Shown piece after piece: positions 25,001-33,145 of a DNA stretch of 64,000 nt. The notes below the pieces were generated by a model. That model was given only the letters and a program-made list of their open reading frames with translations, did no database searches and was not told where the DNA came from. Numbering within the stretch: the stretch's first letter is position 1; every line of letters begins with the position of its first letter. Source of the stretch: JACQAP01 sp035275265 (lineage in GTDB: Bacteria; Pseudomonadota; Gammaproteobacteria; Burkholderiales; JACQAP01); NCBI GenBank assembly GCA_035275265.1, contig DATENC010000017.1, positions 62,001 through 126,000 of the forward strand. The letters run 5' to 3'. The translations under genes were made by a program, and so were the position numbers.

Positions 25001-25222
25001 GGCGACGAAAACACGCGCCAGCCGGCCAAGCTGTCCTACATTAGTCCGCTCCGGAGTAGCTTCCTTTTCGTTGACCAGCAGGGGAAAACCATCAAAGAAT
25101 GTTCGCGAACCGAGCTTGGGCGCCTGGTACGTCTCGGGGTGGTTGTTGTTATTGATGTCGTTGTGGAGGAAGCCCCATTGTTCGACCGCATGATGGCCGG
25201 CGTGATCGGTAAGCTGACCTGA
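22013..25222 (+). CDS. DUF1631 family protein with long Ala/Pro/Thr-rich repeat tract
   Basis: 1069 residues. The N-terminal ~640 residues are DUF1631, with DNLLAQCRDLVCERL, SSLELDLVGEDDL and DAFKHTCRSIVSNVKVRMVF as recognisable segments, and charged helices around 480-530. Residues ~660-905 are a low-complexity tract of repeated KPAAPPTKP / APATTxPTVAPTA units. The C-terminal ~110 residues (TWVEFREKGDENTRQPAKLSYISPLRSSF...) form a PilZ-like beta domain usual in this family. The family is often misannotated as thymidine phosphorylase and has no known enzyme activity; a link to c-di-GMP is plausible from the C-terminus. It is cytosolic. Confidence 0.85.
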   Translation: MTDPNPPVTTKQAMPFDNLLAQCRDLVCERLAQALEGMLDKVDETLSALANESQDRDVRKLYLESKDKAVAQRKPIAELFGAQYLKEFQVRSNRAKKTAQSFSEFDSSSLELDLVGEDDLNETLKVNDMATKLRRYCDEELGALDQRVGVLLGDANLEAEDNPFSPQAICDAFKHTCRSIVSNVKVRMVFLKLFDDHVLDDIRPIYKAVNALLVQNSILPKIRFAVARGKEGSKVPPVAAQAGEAPAAPATPAAPAASSVSSDGPNFFSVLQDLIASNVKAMTQPVAAGTTGAPPQGVAAMPGFPLLPGTPGVGAADGGPMVVLQGAELTNFLTRIQHGDVTTVADGGSPLLASGGEPGTTNVLRELKATSVGSGMNQLDSMTLDIVAMLFDQLFDDPKIPISVKGLIGRMQIPMLKVAIADKAFFSKKSHPARRLLDTLGEISSRLPSDFNASNPLFGRLEGIIQELMNNFQDNMEIFDVVREQVAILLEEEDRRVEEETRSAAKRIEQNERLAASKTMAEFEVKARVEAGNLPRPVIAFLVHQWVKPLLIVHVRRGQHSDAWKNSLATMDLLIWSVEPKHTSEERSKLSTAVPELLRRLTAGLKIAGVEDAIREGFFSELKDLHTDAMSVDRGGEIAAMPHAGAEKPSGDPEAALATIEDAAPATIVDVVPFTIPDIAPPTRPDTAPATTSDAVPAAKADAAPAMTIPTVAPTARPDAAAPTTKPAAPPTKADAAPTKADAAPATTIPAVAPTARPDAAPATIKPAAPPTKSDAAPATTRPTVAPTAKPDAASATAKPAAPPTRPDAAAPTTKPAAPPTKPTGAPATTMPTVAPTAKPDAAAPTTRPAAPPTRPTGAPTTTKPAAPPTKPTAAPATTKSAALPTRPDAAAPPTKPAVAPARQPLPERKQTVQPIARTGGKAPARVEAQEADSDSLDFTKIITIKNPFGAGQVHVEELESADVNAAGTPRAKGEVNDVEFINKLNEGTWVEFREKGDENTRQPAKLSYISPLRSSFLFVDQQGKTIKECSRTELGRLVRLGVVVVIDVVVEEAPLFDRMMAGVIGKLT
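24000..24725 (+). repeat. In-frame degenerate repeats coding for the Ala/Pro/Thr linker of the DUF1631 protein
   Basis: About 725 bases built of degenerate ~21-30 base units such as ACAAAACCCGCTGCCCCGCC, translated as (T/K/R)PxAAPxT. The array keeps frame throughout. Such tracts commonly vary in copy number between strains by slippage or recombination. Confidence 0.8.
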
Positions 25223-25267
25223 ATCGAAAACCCCACGTATGCTCCATCGTTTCACATGGGATGAAGC

Positions 25268-26122
25268 ATGTCCGCGCACGCCGTTGACGTAACGAACGAT
25301 ACTTTCGAGCACGAGGTCATCGAGGCCTCGAAATCGACACCGGTAGTCGTCGACTTCTGGGCTCCCTGGTGCGGTCCTTGTCGTGTGTTGAAACCGATTC
25401 TCGAAAAACTCGCCTCGGAGTACGGCGGGCGGTTCAAGCTGGCGAAAGTAAACTCCGACGAGAACCAGGCGATCGCCGCGGCGTACGGGATACGTTCAAT
25501 TCCGGACGTTATGGCATTCAAGGACGGCAAGGCCGTCTCGCATTTTCTCGGGGCGGTTCCGGAGTCCCAGGTTCGCACCTTTATCGACGAGCTTTTCCCT
25601 AAGCCCACCGAGACCGAACGCGCTAGGGCTGCGCAGTTGCGCGAGACGGGGAATCTCGCCGGGGCGGTCGAAGCGCTGCACAAAGCGATTGACCTCGATA
25701 CTGCGAATGATGCCGCCCGCCTCGATCTGGCGGAGTTGCTCATCGAATTGAAGCGTCTGAACGAGGCCGAAACCGCGCTGGTGCCTGTGCAGCCGAGCCC
25801 GGATTGGGGAGAGCGCCTTGCGACTCTACGTTCGGCGTTGACGTTTGCCCGCTCGGCCGAATCCGCCAGCGAGACGGAACTGAAGGCGAAGCTCGCGACG
25901 AATAGCGCTGACCTCGAATCGCGTCTTGTCCTGGCGGGCCTGTACGCGGGCACGAGAAAGTATCGTGAGGCGCTCGACGAGTTGCTCGAAATCGTGCGCC
26001 GGGACAGGAACTGGAAGGACGGTGAAGCGCGCAAGCGGATCCTCGCGATCTTCAACCTCGCCGAAAAGCAGCCCGAGCTGGTATCGGAGTACCGAAAAAG
26101 GCTAGCGAGCGCTCTGCACTAA
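25268..26122 (+). CDS. cnoX: Thioredoxin-TPR protein, CnoX/YbbN-like
   Basis: 284 residues. An N-terminal thioredoxin domain (1-110) has the active site WCGPC at Trp34-Cys38 and cis-Pro in IRSIPDVMAF. A C-terminal helical region (~115-284) of TPR-like repeats follows (AAQLRETGNLAGAVEALHKA and GLYAGTRKYREALDELLEI). This is the layout of CnoX (YbbN), a holdase that protects proteins from oxidative over-oxidation and hands them to GroEL. Unlike the E. coli protein (SxxC), this copy retains both active-site cysteines, so it can be redox active. It lies 45 bases after DUF1631 and is probably separately expressed. Confidence 0.9.
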   Translation: MSAHAVDVTNDTFEHEVIEASKSTPVVVDFWAPWCGPCRVLKPILEKLASEYGGRFKLAKVNSDENQAIAAAYGIRSIPDVMAFKDGKAVSHFLGAVPESQVRTFIDELFPKPTETERARAAQLRETGNLAGAVEALHKAIDLDTANDAARLDLAELLIELKRLNEAETALVPVQPSPDWGERLATLRSALTFARSAESASETELKAKLATNSADLESRLVLAGLYAGTRKYREALDELLEIVRRDRNWKDGEARKRILAIFNLAEKQPELVSEYRKRLASALH

Positions 26123-26275
26123 GCGCTTTCCACATAGACGGCGTCATGGCCGGACTGCTTGGGGTAAGCTGCCGAAAATGCAGAGGCGGACATGGTCGCC
26201 GAGGCGATCGTGTCCTTTCCTCGAGACCAATTAGATGCGCTAACCCCTTGCGATTGAATTGCTGGAGCGGCCGCA

Positions 26276-27280
26276 ATGTCCACACCATTCTTGGAGAAGC
26301 GCACAGGTCCGATGGGCTTGCTTGCAATCGTGCTTGCCCTATTGCTTGTTTCTCATTCCGGGTTCATCGCTGCTCAGCAGAAATATCCGACAAAGCCAGT
26401 CCGAATCATCTACCCATCTGCCACCGGAAGCACCGGAGAGGTGCGAACTCGTGTTCTGGCCGATAAACTTTCGCAGCGCCTCGGACAACGATTCATAGTC
26501 GAAAGCAAGCCCGGAGCGAGCACTACCATAGGTACTGCCTTGGTCGCGGCTGCTCCTCCGGACGGCTACACGCTCCTTTCAACCTTTACTCCGGCGTTTC
26601 CAATAGGGCCTCAACTGTACAAAACCGCCGGGTATGATCCCGTTGCGTCCTTCACCCCTATTGGCATGTTCTCTCGCGGCTCACCATTTCTTATCGTCAG
26701 TCCATCTTTGCCGGCGAAAACGCTGAATGAGTTTGTGGCACTGGCAAAGGCAAAACCTGGTGCGATCACCGTTGCCCACGGCGGTGTCGGCGTTGCGAAT
26801 CATCTGCCAGCCGTATTGTTTTTCCGCGCTGCTGGAATCCAGGTTCTATTTGTTCCTTACAAAGGCGAGTCCGCTGCACTTCCGGACTTGATGAGTGGGC
26901 AAGTCGATGCGTTGTTTTCCTATACTGCCGTGGCAGTACCACAGATCAAGGCGGGCAAAGTACGGGCGCTTGCTTTCGCGGGGTTCGAAAGGAACCATGC
27001 AGTCCCCGAGATTCCCACCTTCCCGGAGGCGGGTTTCCCCGGATTTCACTTCGATGCCACAATGTTGCTGTTAGGGCCCGCCGGGCTTCCGAGAGAAATC
27101 GTCGCTCTGCTGAACCGCGAGATCGCATCGATTCTCCAGGAGCCCGATGTGCGCGCCACTTATGAATCCACAGGATCGAATCCGGTCCTGGGCTCTCCGG
27201 AGGATCTGGGGGCACTCATCAAGCGCGAAGTGGAAATCAACGGCGGCCTGGTCAAGGAACTTGGGATGGTGCTGGAATAA
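26276..27280 (+). CDS. Bug-family tripartite tricarboxylate transporter substrate-binding protein
   Basis: 334 residues: signal peptide (GLLAIVLALLLVSHSGFIAAQQ), then the Bug fold with YPTKPVRIIYPSATGS, AAAPPDGYTLL, AVPQIKAGKVRALAF and FPGFHFDATMLLLGP. It binds a carboxylate in the periplasm. No TctA/TctB membrane subunits are nearby, so it is an orphan receptor, as is common in Burkholderiales. Its placement before an enolase-superfamily enzyme on the same strand suggests the ligand belongs to that pathway. Confidence 0.9.
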   Translation: MSTPFLEKRTGPMGLLAIVLALLLVSHSGFIAAQQKYPTKPVRIIYPSATGSTGEVRTRVLADKLSQRLGQRFIVESKPGASTTIGTALVAAAPPDGYTLLSTFTPAFPIGPQLYKTAGYDPVASFTPIGMFSRGSPFLIVSPSLPAKTLNEFVALAKAKPGAITVAHGGVGVANHLPAVLFFRAAGIQVLFVPYKGESAALPDLMSGQVDALFSYTAVAVPQIKAGKVRALAFAGFERNHAVPEIPTFPEAGFPGFHFDATMLLLGPAGLPREIVALLNREIASILQEPDVRATYESTGSNPVLGSPEDLGALIKREVEINGGLVKELGMVLE

Positions 27281-27397
27281 AGTCGCGGTAACACAAGGGA
27301 GGCTTGGCTCAGGCACGGTCCTGCCGTGCTCTGCCAACGCACATCGGGTTCTGGGCAATAGCTACCTGCTCCGACGCAAGGGTTCGAAAAAGTCGAT

Positions 27398-28531
27398 ATG
27401 AAGATTACGCAGCTCGAAGTCCACATACTGCGCGCCCCGGACATCGGGCGTCCGCACTGGGTGAGTCATTTCATCGTGCCCCGAGCCAATGAGATTCTGG
27501 TGAGGCTGCGCACGGACGAAGGGATCGAAGGCATCGGGCTCGCCACGAGCTACACCCCGATAGAGGCGGCGATACATGTCTTTCGGACCGGCATTGGGGA
27601 GCTGATCATTGGTGCCGATCCGCTGGCCCCCGAACAGTTGTATCAGAAGCTGTTCGCGTTGACGTCGCAGCGCCTGGCACACGAAAAAGGCTGGTCGCGT
27701 GAGGCGCTCGTGCGGATCTCCGCGGCCGTCGATATCGCCGCGTGGGACATTGTCGGAAAAGCGGCCAAACTGCCTTTGTACCGCTTGTTCGGCGGCTGGC
27801 GCAGCGAGGTGCCGTGTTACGTGACCTGCGCCTATTACCGCGACGGCAAAACCCTGTCCGAGTTGCGCGATGAGATGCAGATGCTGAAGGCACAAGGGCA
27901 CACCGGTTTCAAAGCCAAGGCGGGAGGCGTCGGACTTGCCGAGGATATCGAACGGCTTGCCGTCGTCCGCGAAGTCATCGGTGACGACAAGGATCTGATG
28001 GTCGATGTCAACCGCGGCTGGGACCTGCCCACGGCGATTGAGGGCGCGCGCCTGCTCGAACCGTTGCGGCCGCGCTGGCTGGAAGAGCCGGTGCGCTGGT
28101 TCGACGACCGTCGCGAGCTCAGGCTGCTCGCGCAGAAAACCCGAATCCCGTTATCCGCTGGCGAAAGCGAGCTGACGAGTTATGCATGCCGCGCGCTGCT
28201 GGAGGAACAGGCAGTGCAAATCCTGCAATTCGACTGCACCATGATGGGGGGGTTCACCGAAGGCCGAAAACTCGCAGCGCTGTGCGAGTTAAATCACGTG
28301 CAAGTCGCTCCGCATCACGACTGCTTTATCCACGCCCATGTGGTCGCGTCGAGCCCGGCAGGTTGCATTGTCGAATCGTTCACCGACCCGGAGCGCGATC
28401 CGTTGCAGGCGGAGCTGTTTGAGGATCCGCCGAAGATCGCCAAGGGGTGGCTCAAACTGAAAGAAGCGCCGGGCCTGGGACTGACGCTGTCCGAGGCGGC
28501 GGTGAAGAAATTCGGCGAGCGTATACTGTAG
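27398..28531 (+). CDS. Mandelate racemase/muconate lactonizing enzyme family (sugar-acid dehydratase-like)
   Basis: 377 residues of the enolase superfamily. The catalytic KxK is Lys172-Ala-Lys174 (TGFKAKAGG). Metal ligands are Asp203 (LMVDVNRGW), Glu229/230 (WLEEPVRW) and Glu256 (PLSAGESEL), and the late His is in VQVAPHHDCF. All catalytic positions are present, so it should be active. The context with a zinc dehydrogenase and a TRAP transporter argues for dehydration of an acid sugar, but racemisation or cycloisomerisation cannot be excluded. Confidence 0.87.
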   Translation: MKITQLEVHILRAPDIGRPHWVSHFIVPRANEILVRLRTDEGIEGIGLATSYTPIEAAIHVFRTGIGELIIGADPLAPEQLYQKLFALTSQRLAHEKGWSREALVRISAAVDIAAWDIVGKAAKLPLYRLFGGWRSEVPCYVTCAYYRDGKTLSELRDEMQMLKAQGHTGFKAKAGGVGLAEDIERLAVVREVIGDDKDLMVDVNRGWDLPTAIEGARLLEPLRPRWLEEPVRWFDDRRELRLLAQKTRIPLSAGESELTSYACRALLEEQAVQILQFDCTMMGGFTEGRKLAALCELNHVQVAPHHDCFIHAHVVASSPAGCIVESFTDPERDPLQAELFEDPPKIAKGWLKLKEAPGLGLTLSEAAVKKFGERIL

Positions 28532-28614
28532 CCCGATTGCGCGACCCCGTCGGTTTCCTGCGCGAACGGCGGTCGCGAAGAAAACGTACTCAAAAAAGTG
28601 AGGAGGAGACGATC

Positions 28615-29667
28615 ATGAAGGCAGTGGTTCTGCCCGGAAATCGTGTCGTCGAAATCCGCGAGTTCCCCGACCCGACCCCTGGCCCTGGGGAGGTGGTGCT
28701 GGAAATCAAAGCTTCGGGAATGTGCGGCAGCGATCTCAAATACTATCGCGCGTCCGGAGGTGCCGCGTCGCTGGGATTCAAGACCAGCGGTGGCCCGGTG
28801 ATCGCTGGGCACGAGCCCTGCGGAGTGGTCGCGGCGGTAGGACCCGGCATCCCCGCGAACCAGGCACGCGTGGGCATGCGCGTCATGCAGCACCATTATC
28901 GTGGCTGCGGCGTATGCCCGCACTGCTTGACCGGCTGGATGCAGCTCTGTGTCGAAGGCGTGGCCGAGGTCTACGGTGCGACCGGTCACGGGGCCCACGC
29001 CAGATACATGAAGTGCCCGGCACGCACCCTCGTGCCGCTGCCCGAGGAGTTGTCATTCGACGCTGGAGCCGCAATCTCGTGCGGTACAGGCACGGCGTGG
29101 AGCGCGCTGCACCGTCTGGATCTGCAGGGTAATCACACCATTGCCGTGTTCGGTCAGGGCCCGGTCGGGCTGTCGGTCACGCTGCTGGCTGCCGCGATGG
29201 GTGCACGCGTGATCGCCCTCGACACGGGCGAAGAACGGCTCGCGCGCGCCAAAGAGTTCGGGGCGGACGTTCTGATCAATCCCAAGAACACCGAGAACGT
29301 GGTGCAGGCGATTCGTGACCTGACGCACGGAATCGGTGCTGATCTCGCGCTCGACGCCTCGTCATCCCCTGTGGCGCGGCAGCAAGCGGTGCGCAGCGTA
29401 CGCACCTGGGGCAAGGCGTGCTTCGTCGGCGAAGGCGACACCGTCACCCTCGACGTGAGCAACGATCTGCTGCGCAGGCAGGTGACGCTGATCGGGTCGT
29501 GGACTTTCTCCACCGTCGGCCAGGCCGACTGCGCCCGTTACATCGCCGACCGCGGCATCGACATAGACCGGCTCTTCACGCACAGCTGGAAACTCGAGCA
29601 GGCAGAGGAAGCGTATCGACTGTTCGATGCGCAGACATCCGGCAAAGGCGTGATCCATCCATCGTAG
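28615..29667 (+). CDS. Zinc-dependent alcohol dehydrogenase (MDR family)
   Basis: 350 residues. Catalytic zinc ligands are Cys37 (GMCGSDLKYY) and His66-Glu67 (VIAGHEPCG). The structural zinc site is Cys98, Cys101, Cys104 and Cys112 (GCGVCPHCLTGWMQLC). The Rossmann motif FGQGPVGLSVTLLAAAMGA is followed by ALDTGEER, and the Asp at the strand end indicates NAD+ preference. GAGGAGGAG lies just upstream of the ATG. It most likely oxidises a polyol or hydroxy-acid in the same catabolic unit as the enolase-family enzyme and the TRAP system that flank it. Confidence 0.88.
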   Translation: MKAVVLPGNRVVEIREFPDPTPGPGEVVLEIKASGMCGSDLKYYRASGGAASLGFKTSGGPVIAGHEPCGVVAAVGPGIPANQARVGMRVMQHHYRGCGVCPHCLTGWMQLCVEGVAEVYGATGHGAHARYMKCPARTLVPLPEELSFDAGAAISCGTGTAWSALHRLDLQGNHTIAVFGQGPVGLSVTLLAAAMGARVIALDTGEERLARAKEFGADVLINPKNTENVVQAIRDLTHGIGADLALDASSSPVARQQAVRSVRTWGKACFVGEGDTVTLDVSNDLLRRQVTLIGSWTFSTVGQADCARYIADRGIDIDRLFTHSWKLEQAEEAYRLFDAQTSGKGVIHPS

Positions 29668-29748
29668 CTCTGTTTTCTTCCAACGAGGGAACGGCAGGGT
29701 GGTTTGAGGTGAAGCAGTTCCGTTAGTCCAAGACTGGGGAGGTCCGCA

Positions 29749-30852
29749 ATGCAAGCACGACGCTCGTTTGCCGTCATGATCGCCGCCTCGTTTCTCGCGC
29801 TGACGCCTGCTCAACCGGCATCTGCGCAAGCGCCGACGAAGTTGCGCTTCCAGGCCGCATTTCCGGCTTCGAGCCTGATCTTCGAGAATTTCAAATTCTG
29901 GGCGGAGCGAGTCAAAGCGCTCAGTGGCGGGCGCCTCCAGATAGAAACCTTGCCCCCCGGTGCCGTCGTCCCGCCGTTCGAAATCCTCGACGCCGTCCAC
30001 AAAGGCGTTCTCGATGGAGGCCACACCGCTGCGGCCTACTGGGTCGGCAAGAACCGCGCGGCGACGCTGTTCGGGCCGGCGCCCGGCGGGCCGTTTGGCA
30101 TGGACATGGTCGACTACATGGGCTGGCTGCACGACGCCGGCGGCATCGAGCTGTATCGCGAGTTCTATCAGAAGGAGCTGAAACGCAACGTCATCCCCAT
30201 TCCGCTGACGTCCGTCGCCAATCAGGTGCTGGGCTGGTTCAAGACGCCGGTGAAGAACTGGGCGGATCTCAAGGGCCGCAAGTGCCGAGAAACCGGGATC
30301 ACTGCCGAGGTATTCAGCAAATCGGGGATGACCCCGGTCAACATCCCGGGCGGCGAGATCGTCCCAGCCGGCGAGCGCGGGGTGATCGAGTGCGCCGAAT
30401 TCGTGGGGCCGGCCGAAGACATGAGGATCGGCTTCCAATCCGTCTGGAAGTATTTCTACATGCCGTCCACCCACGAGAACGCCACCGTGCTCGAACTCCT
30501 CATCAATGGCGACGTGTGGAGCAAACTGCCCGCGGACCTGCGCGAGATCATCCAGTCCGCCGCGTCGGAAGCAACGTTTCGCTCACAGACCCTGTCGAAC
30601 AAGCTGAACGCAGAAGCGCTGATCGAGATGAGGGAGAAACACGGCGTAAAGATCGAGCGCACGCCACCAGATATCCTGACCAAAGTACTCGTGTCATGGG
30701 ATCAGATCGCCAGGGAAGAAGAGGCGAAGAACCCTTTTTTCAAGAAAGTCTATGCGTCGCAGCGCGCCTATGCTTCCAAGATCGTGCCTGCCCGGCGCGC
30801 GGTCTACGCACCCTACGAACTGGGCGCCAACTACTACTGGCCCGAGAAGTAA
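29749..30852 (+). CDS. TRAP transporter substrate-binding protein (DctP family)
   Basis: 367 residues with a signal peptide (SFAVMIAASFLALTPAQPASAQ). The TRAP binding fold follows: TKLRFQAAFPASSLIFENF, the ligand-gripping Arg in DLKGRKCRETGITAE, and VIECAEFVGPAEDMRIGF. Its length and the AEFVGP motif resemble the subgroup that binds keto- or sugar-acids. It is encoded immediately before the small (Q) and large (M) membrane subunits, giving a complete transporter. Confidence 0.9.
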   Translation: MQARRSFAVMIAASFLALTPAQPASAQAPTKLRFQAAFPASSLIFENFKFWAERVKALSGGRLQIETLPPGAVVPPFEILDAVHKGVLDGGHTAAAYWVGKNRAATLFGPAPGGPFGMDMVDYMGWLHDAGGIELYREFYQKELKRNVIPIPLTSVANQVLGWFKTPVKNWADLKGRKCRETGITAEVFSKSGMTPVNIPGGEIVPAGERGVIECAEFVGPAEDMRIGFQSVWKYFYMPSTHENATVLELLINGDVWSKLPADLREIIQSAASEATFRSQTLSNKLNAEALIEMREKHGVKIERTPPDILTKVLVSWDQIAREEEAKNPFFKKVYASQRAYASKIVPARRAVYAPYELGANYYWPEK

Positions 30853-30932
30853 TCGCGCATTTGTGAAGGGCTCGCCTTCCAGCCGCGGTCCTTCATCCTT
30901 CCACTGATACGGTCGCGTCGGACGCGAGCAAC

Positions 30933-31484
30933 GTGAGCCAGCCTTCACGCGTCTATCTGCGCGTCATCCGGACCATCGACCGGATCACCAAGTGGACCGG
31001 TTATGCCTTCGCGCTGCTGATCGTCCCGCTGGTTCTATCCAACACGATCGAAGTGTTCTCCCGTTACGTCCTGGACTCCCCGACGGCGTGGGCGCTCGAC
31101 GTCACGATCATGTCCTACGGAGCGCTGTTCATGCTGGGCTCCGCATACGCGCTGCTGAAAGGCGCGCATGTCCGTACAGACATGTTGTGGGAGCGCTTCT
31201 CCAATCGCAAGAAAGGCCTGATCGACTGCATTGCCTATGCCGTGTTCTTTCTGCCGTCGATGGCGATCCTGTTTTACCTCTCGCTGGACGACTTGATCTA
31301 TTCCTGGTCGATCGGTGAAAGGTCGAACCTGACTCCCTGGCAACCGATCATCTGGCCGCTGCGTGGCGTGGTTCCGATGACGGCGCTGTTGCTCTTCCTG
31401 CAGGGAGTGGCGGAGTTCCTGAAGGCGTTCTGGGCCGCACGCACCGGCGAACTGCTGATGCATCGCGAAAAGATCGAGCTATGA
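30933..31484 (+). CDS. TRAP transporter small permease subunit (DctQ family)
   Basis: 183 residues from a GTG, with four predicted transmembrane helices, beginning TGYAFALLIVPLVLSNTIEVF. The DctQ features SRYVLDSPTAWALDVTIM and GAHVRTDMLWERFS are present. It lies between the binding protein and the large permease (16 bases apart), as in typical dctPQM operons. Confidence 0.9.
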   Translation: MSQPSRVYLRVIRTIDRITKWTGYAFALLIVPLVLSNTIEVFSRYVLDSPTAWALDVTIMSYGALFMLGSAYALLKGAHVRTDMLWERFSNRKKGLIDCIAYAVFFLPSMAILFYLSLDDLIYSWSIGERSNLTPWQPIIWPLRGVVPMTALLLFLQGVAEFLKAFWAARTGELLMHREKIEL

Positions 31485-31500
31485 GAATGCGGAGCGCGCG

Positions 31501-32838
31501 ATGAGCGGGCAGGAAATCCTAGGCCTGCTCATGATGCTGGCGATGATCAGCATCATATTCATCGGTTTTCCGATCGCTTTCACTCTGCTCTTTATCGCCC
31601 TGCTTTTCGGCTCGATCGGCTTGGGCTCGGGCCAGACCTTCGGCCTCGCCTATCTGCAGATCTGGGGCACGATGAAGGACGACATCCTGCCCGCGGTGCC
31701 GCTCTTCATCTTCATGGGCTACATGACGGAACAGGCCGGACTGATGGAGCGGCTATTCCTGGCGTTGCGTAACCTGCTGGCGCCGTTGCGCGGCTCGCTC
31801 TACCTTGCGGTTCTACTGACCGCGACGATCTTCGCCATGGCCACCGGGATCGTCGGTGCGGCCGTGACTGTGCTCGGCATCATGGCCGGACCGATCATGG
31901 TGCGAACCGGTTACGATGCGAAACTATCGGCCGGTGCGATCGCCGCCGGTGGAACCCTCGGCATTCTGATCCCGCCCAGCGTGATGCTGGTGGTCATGGG
32001 GCCCACCATCGGGGTCCCGGTCAATATCCTGTATTCCTCTGCGTTCGGCCCCGGTTTCCTCTTGGCCGGCATGTACATCATCTATTGCTTGGTCCGCAGT
32101 GCGTGGAATCCCAAGCTTGGACCGCCAGTGCCGAAGGCGGAAAGAGTGACCGATCCGGTCGAGTTGGTGAAGGAGTTTTTCATCGGCGTCGTGCCTCTGG
32201 TGGCACTGATCAGCTTCACCTTGGGCACCATCCTCACGGGCCTTGCGACTCCGACCGAGGCGGCGTCCTGCGGCGCGTTCGGTGCGACGCTCCTGGCGCT
32301 GCTCTATCGAAGGCTGACGTTTACGACGCTCAAGAACGCAGCGATATCGACGATGATGACTTCGAGCATGGTTCTGCTCTTGGCCGTGGCGTCCAACGTA
32401 TTCGGTGCAGTCTTCACCAATCTTGGCGCTACCGACCTCATTACCAATGCATTGGTGCACGTACCGTTGCCCGATACCGGCAAGCTGCTGCTGGTGATGG
32501 CGTTGATCTTCGTCCTCGGCTGGCCGTTCGAATGGCCGACGATCATTCTGGTGTTCCTGCCAATTTTCTTGCCGGTAATCGAGAACCTGAACTTTGGAAT
32601 GAGCAAACTGGAAATGTTTACCTGGTTCGGTGCCTTGGTTGCGGTAAATCTACAGACCGCGTTCCTCAGTCCGCCGGTTGCGATGTCGGCGTATTACTTA
32701 CGAAATGTCATGCCGCAGTGGAGCCTTTCCAGCATATACAGGGGGATGGGTCAGTTCATGGTGATCCAGCTCATTTGTTTGGCAGTGATTATCGTGTGGC
32801 CGGAGCTCGTGCTCTGGCTGCCCCGCGCACTGAAGTAG
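31501..32838 (+). CDS. TRAP transporter large permease subunit (DctM family)
   Basis: 445 residues with about 12 membrane helices, including FPIAFTLLFIALLFGSIG, AVPLFIFMGYMTEQAG, GTLGILIPPSVMLVVMG and TPTEAASCGAFGATLLAL. These are hallmark DctM segments. It carries the Na+-coupled transport activity. It is the last gene of the TRAP unit; the ~295 bases that follow contain no recognised gene and end in the ArsR promoter. Confidence 0.92.
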   Translation: MSGQEILGLLMMLAMISIIFIGFPIAFTLLFIALLFGSIGLGSGQTFGLAYLQIWGTMKDDILPAVPLFIFMGYMTEQAGLMERLFLALRNLLAPLRGSLYLAVLLTATIFAMATGIVGAAVTVLGIMAGPIMVRTGYDAKLSAGAIAAGGTLGILIPPSVMLVVMGPTIGVPVNILYSSAFGPGFLLAGMYIIYCLVRSAWNPKLGPPVPKAERVTDPVELVKEFFIGVVPLVALISFTLGTILTGLATPTEAASCGAFGATLLALLYRRLTFTTLKNAAISTMMTSSMVLLLAVASNVFGAVFTNLGATDLITNALVHVPLPDTGKLLLVMALIFVLGWPFEWPTIILVFLPIFLPVIENLNFGMSKLEMFTWFGALVAVNLQTAFLSPPVAMSAYYLRNVMPQWSLSSIYRGMGQFMVIQLICLAVIIVWPELVLWLPRALK

Positions 32839-33097
32839 CCCGACGCTTTGAGCGGGACTGACCAATCCCGGTCAATTTTCAGTTTCCGCGGTCGGCGGGC
32901 TGGCCCGCGTTGAGTCCTCTATCCGCACCTTGCGTCGCGCGAAGCTGCGCGGAAAGGGTCGGTCGGCGTAACGCGAGGCGAACGAGGTTGCAGCCTTTTT
33001 GCTACATCTCGAAACGTCAAACACAACAACCGCTTGCGTGGAGTCTGGCAAGCGAGCGCTTGTTACCTCTGGGTAATTCCTAGCCCAAACGGATTAC

Positions 33098-33125
33098 TTG
33101 ACACGGCAATCGTTCCGTTTAATAC
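33098..33125 (+). promoter_or_regulatory. Candidate sigma-70 promoter for the arsR-SRPBCC operon
   Basis: TTGACA at 33098-33103 is a perfect -35 hexamer. A TAATAC-like -10 lies 16 bases downstream at 33120-33125. The predicted transcript would start within a few bases of the ATG at 33134, so the mRNA would be leaderless or nearly so. The -10 overlaps the ArsR operator. Confidence 0.55.
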
Positions 33126-33145
33126 TAAACCGTATGGTTAAGTAT
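33122..33145. promoter_or_regulatory. ArsR operator overlapping the arsR start codon
   Basis: ATACTAAACC (33122-33131) and GGTTAAGTAT (33136-33145) form a 10-bp inverted repeat with one mismatch around GTAT. It covers the -10 region and the start codon, so binding by the encoded repressor would block its own transcription. Confidence 0.7.

Noticed and set aside
23825..25312. Long minus-strand open frame (495 codons, Gly/Cys/Arg-rich)
   Set aside because: It is antisense to the DUF1631 repeat tract; its repetitive G-R-C-G composition is a by-product of the Ala/Pro/Thr codons on the other strand.
32839..33097. Possible tRNA, terminator or small RNA after the TRAP genes
   Set aside because: Only weak 5-bp stems such as TGACC/GGTCA with short T content were seen; no cloverleaf.
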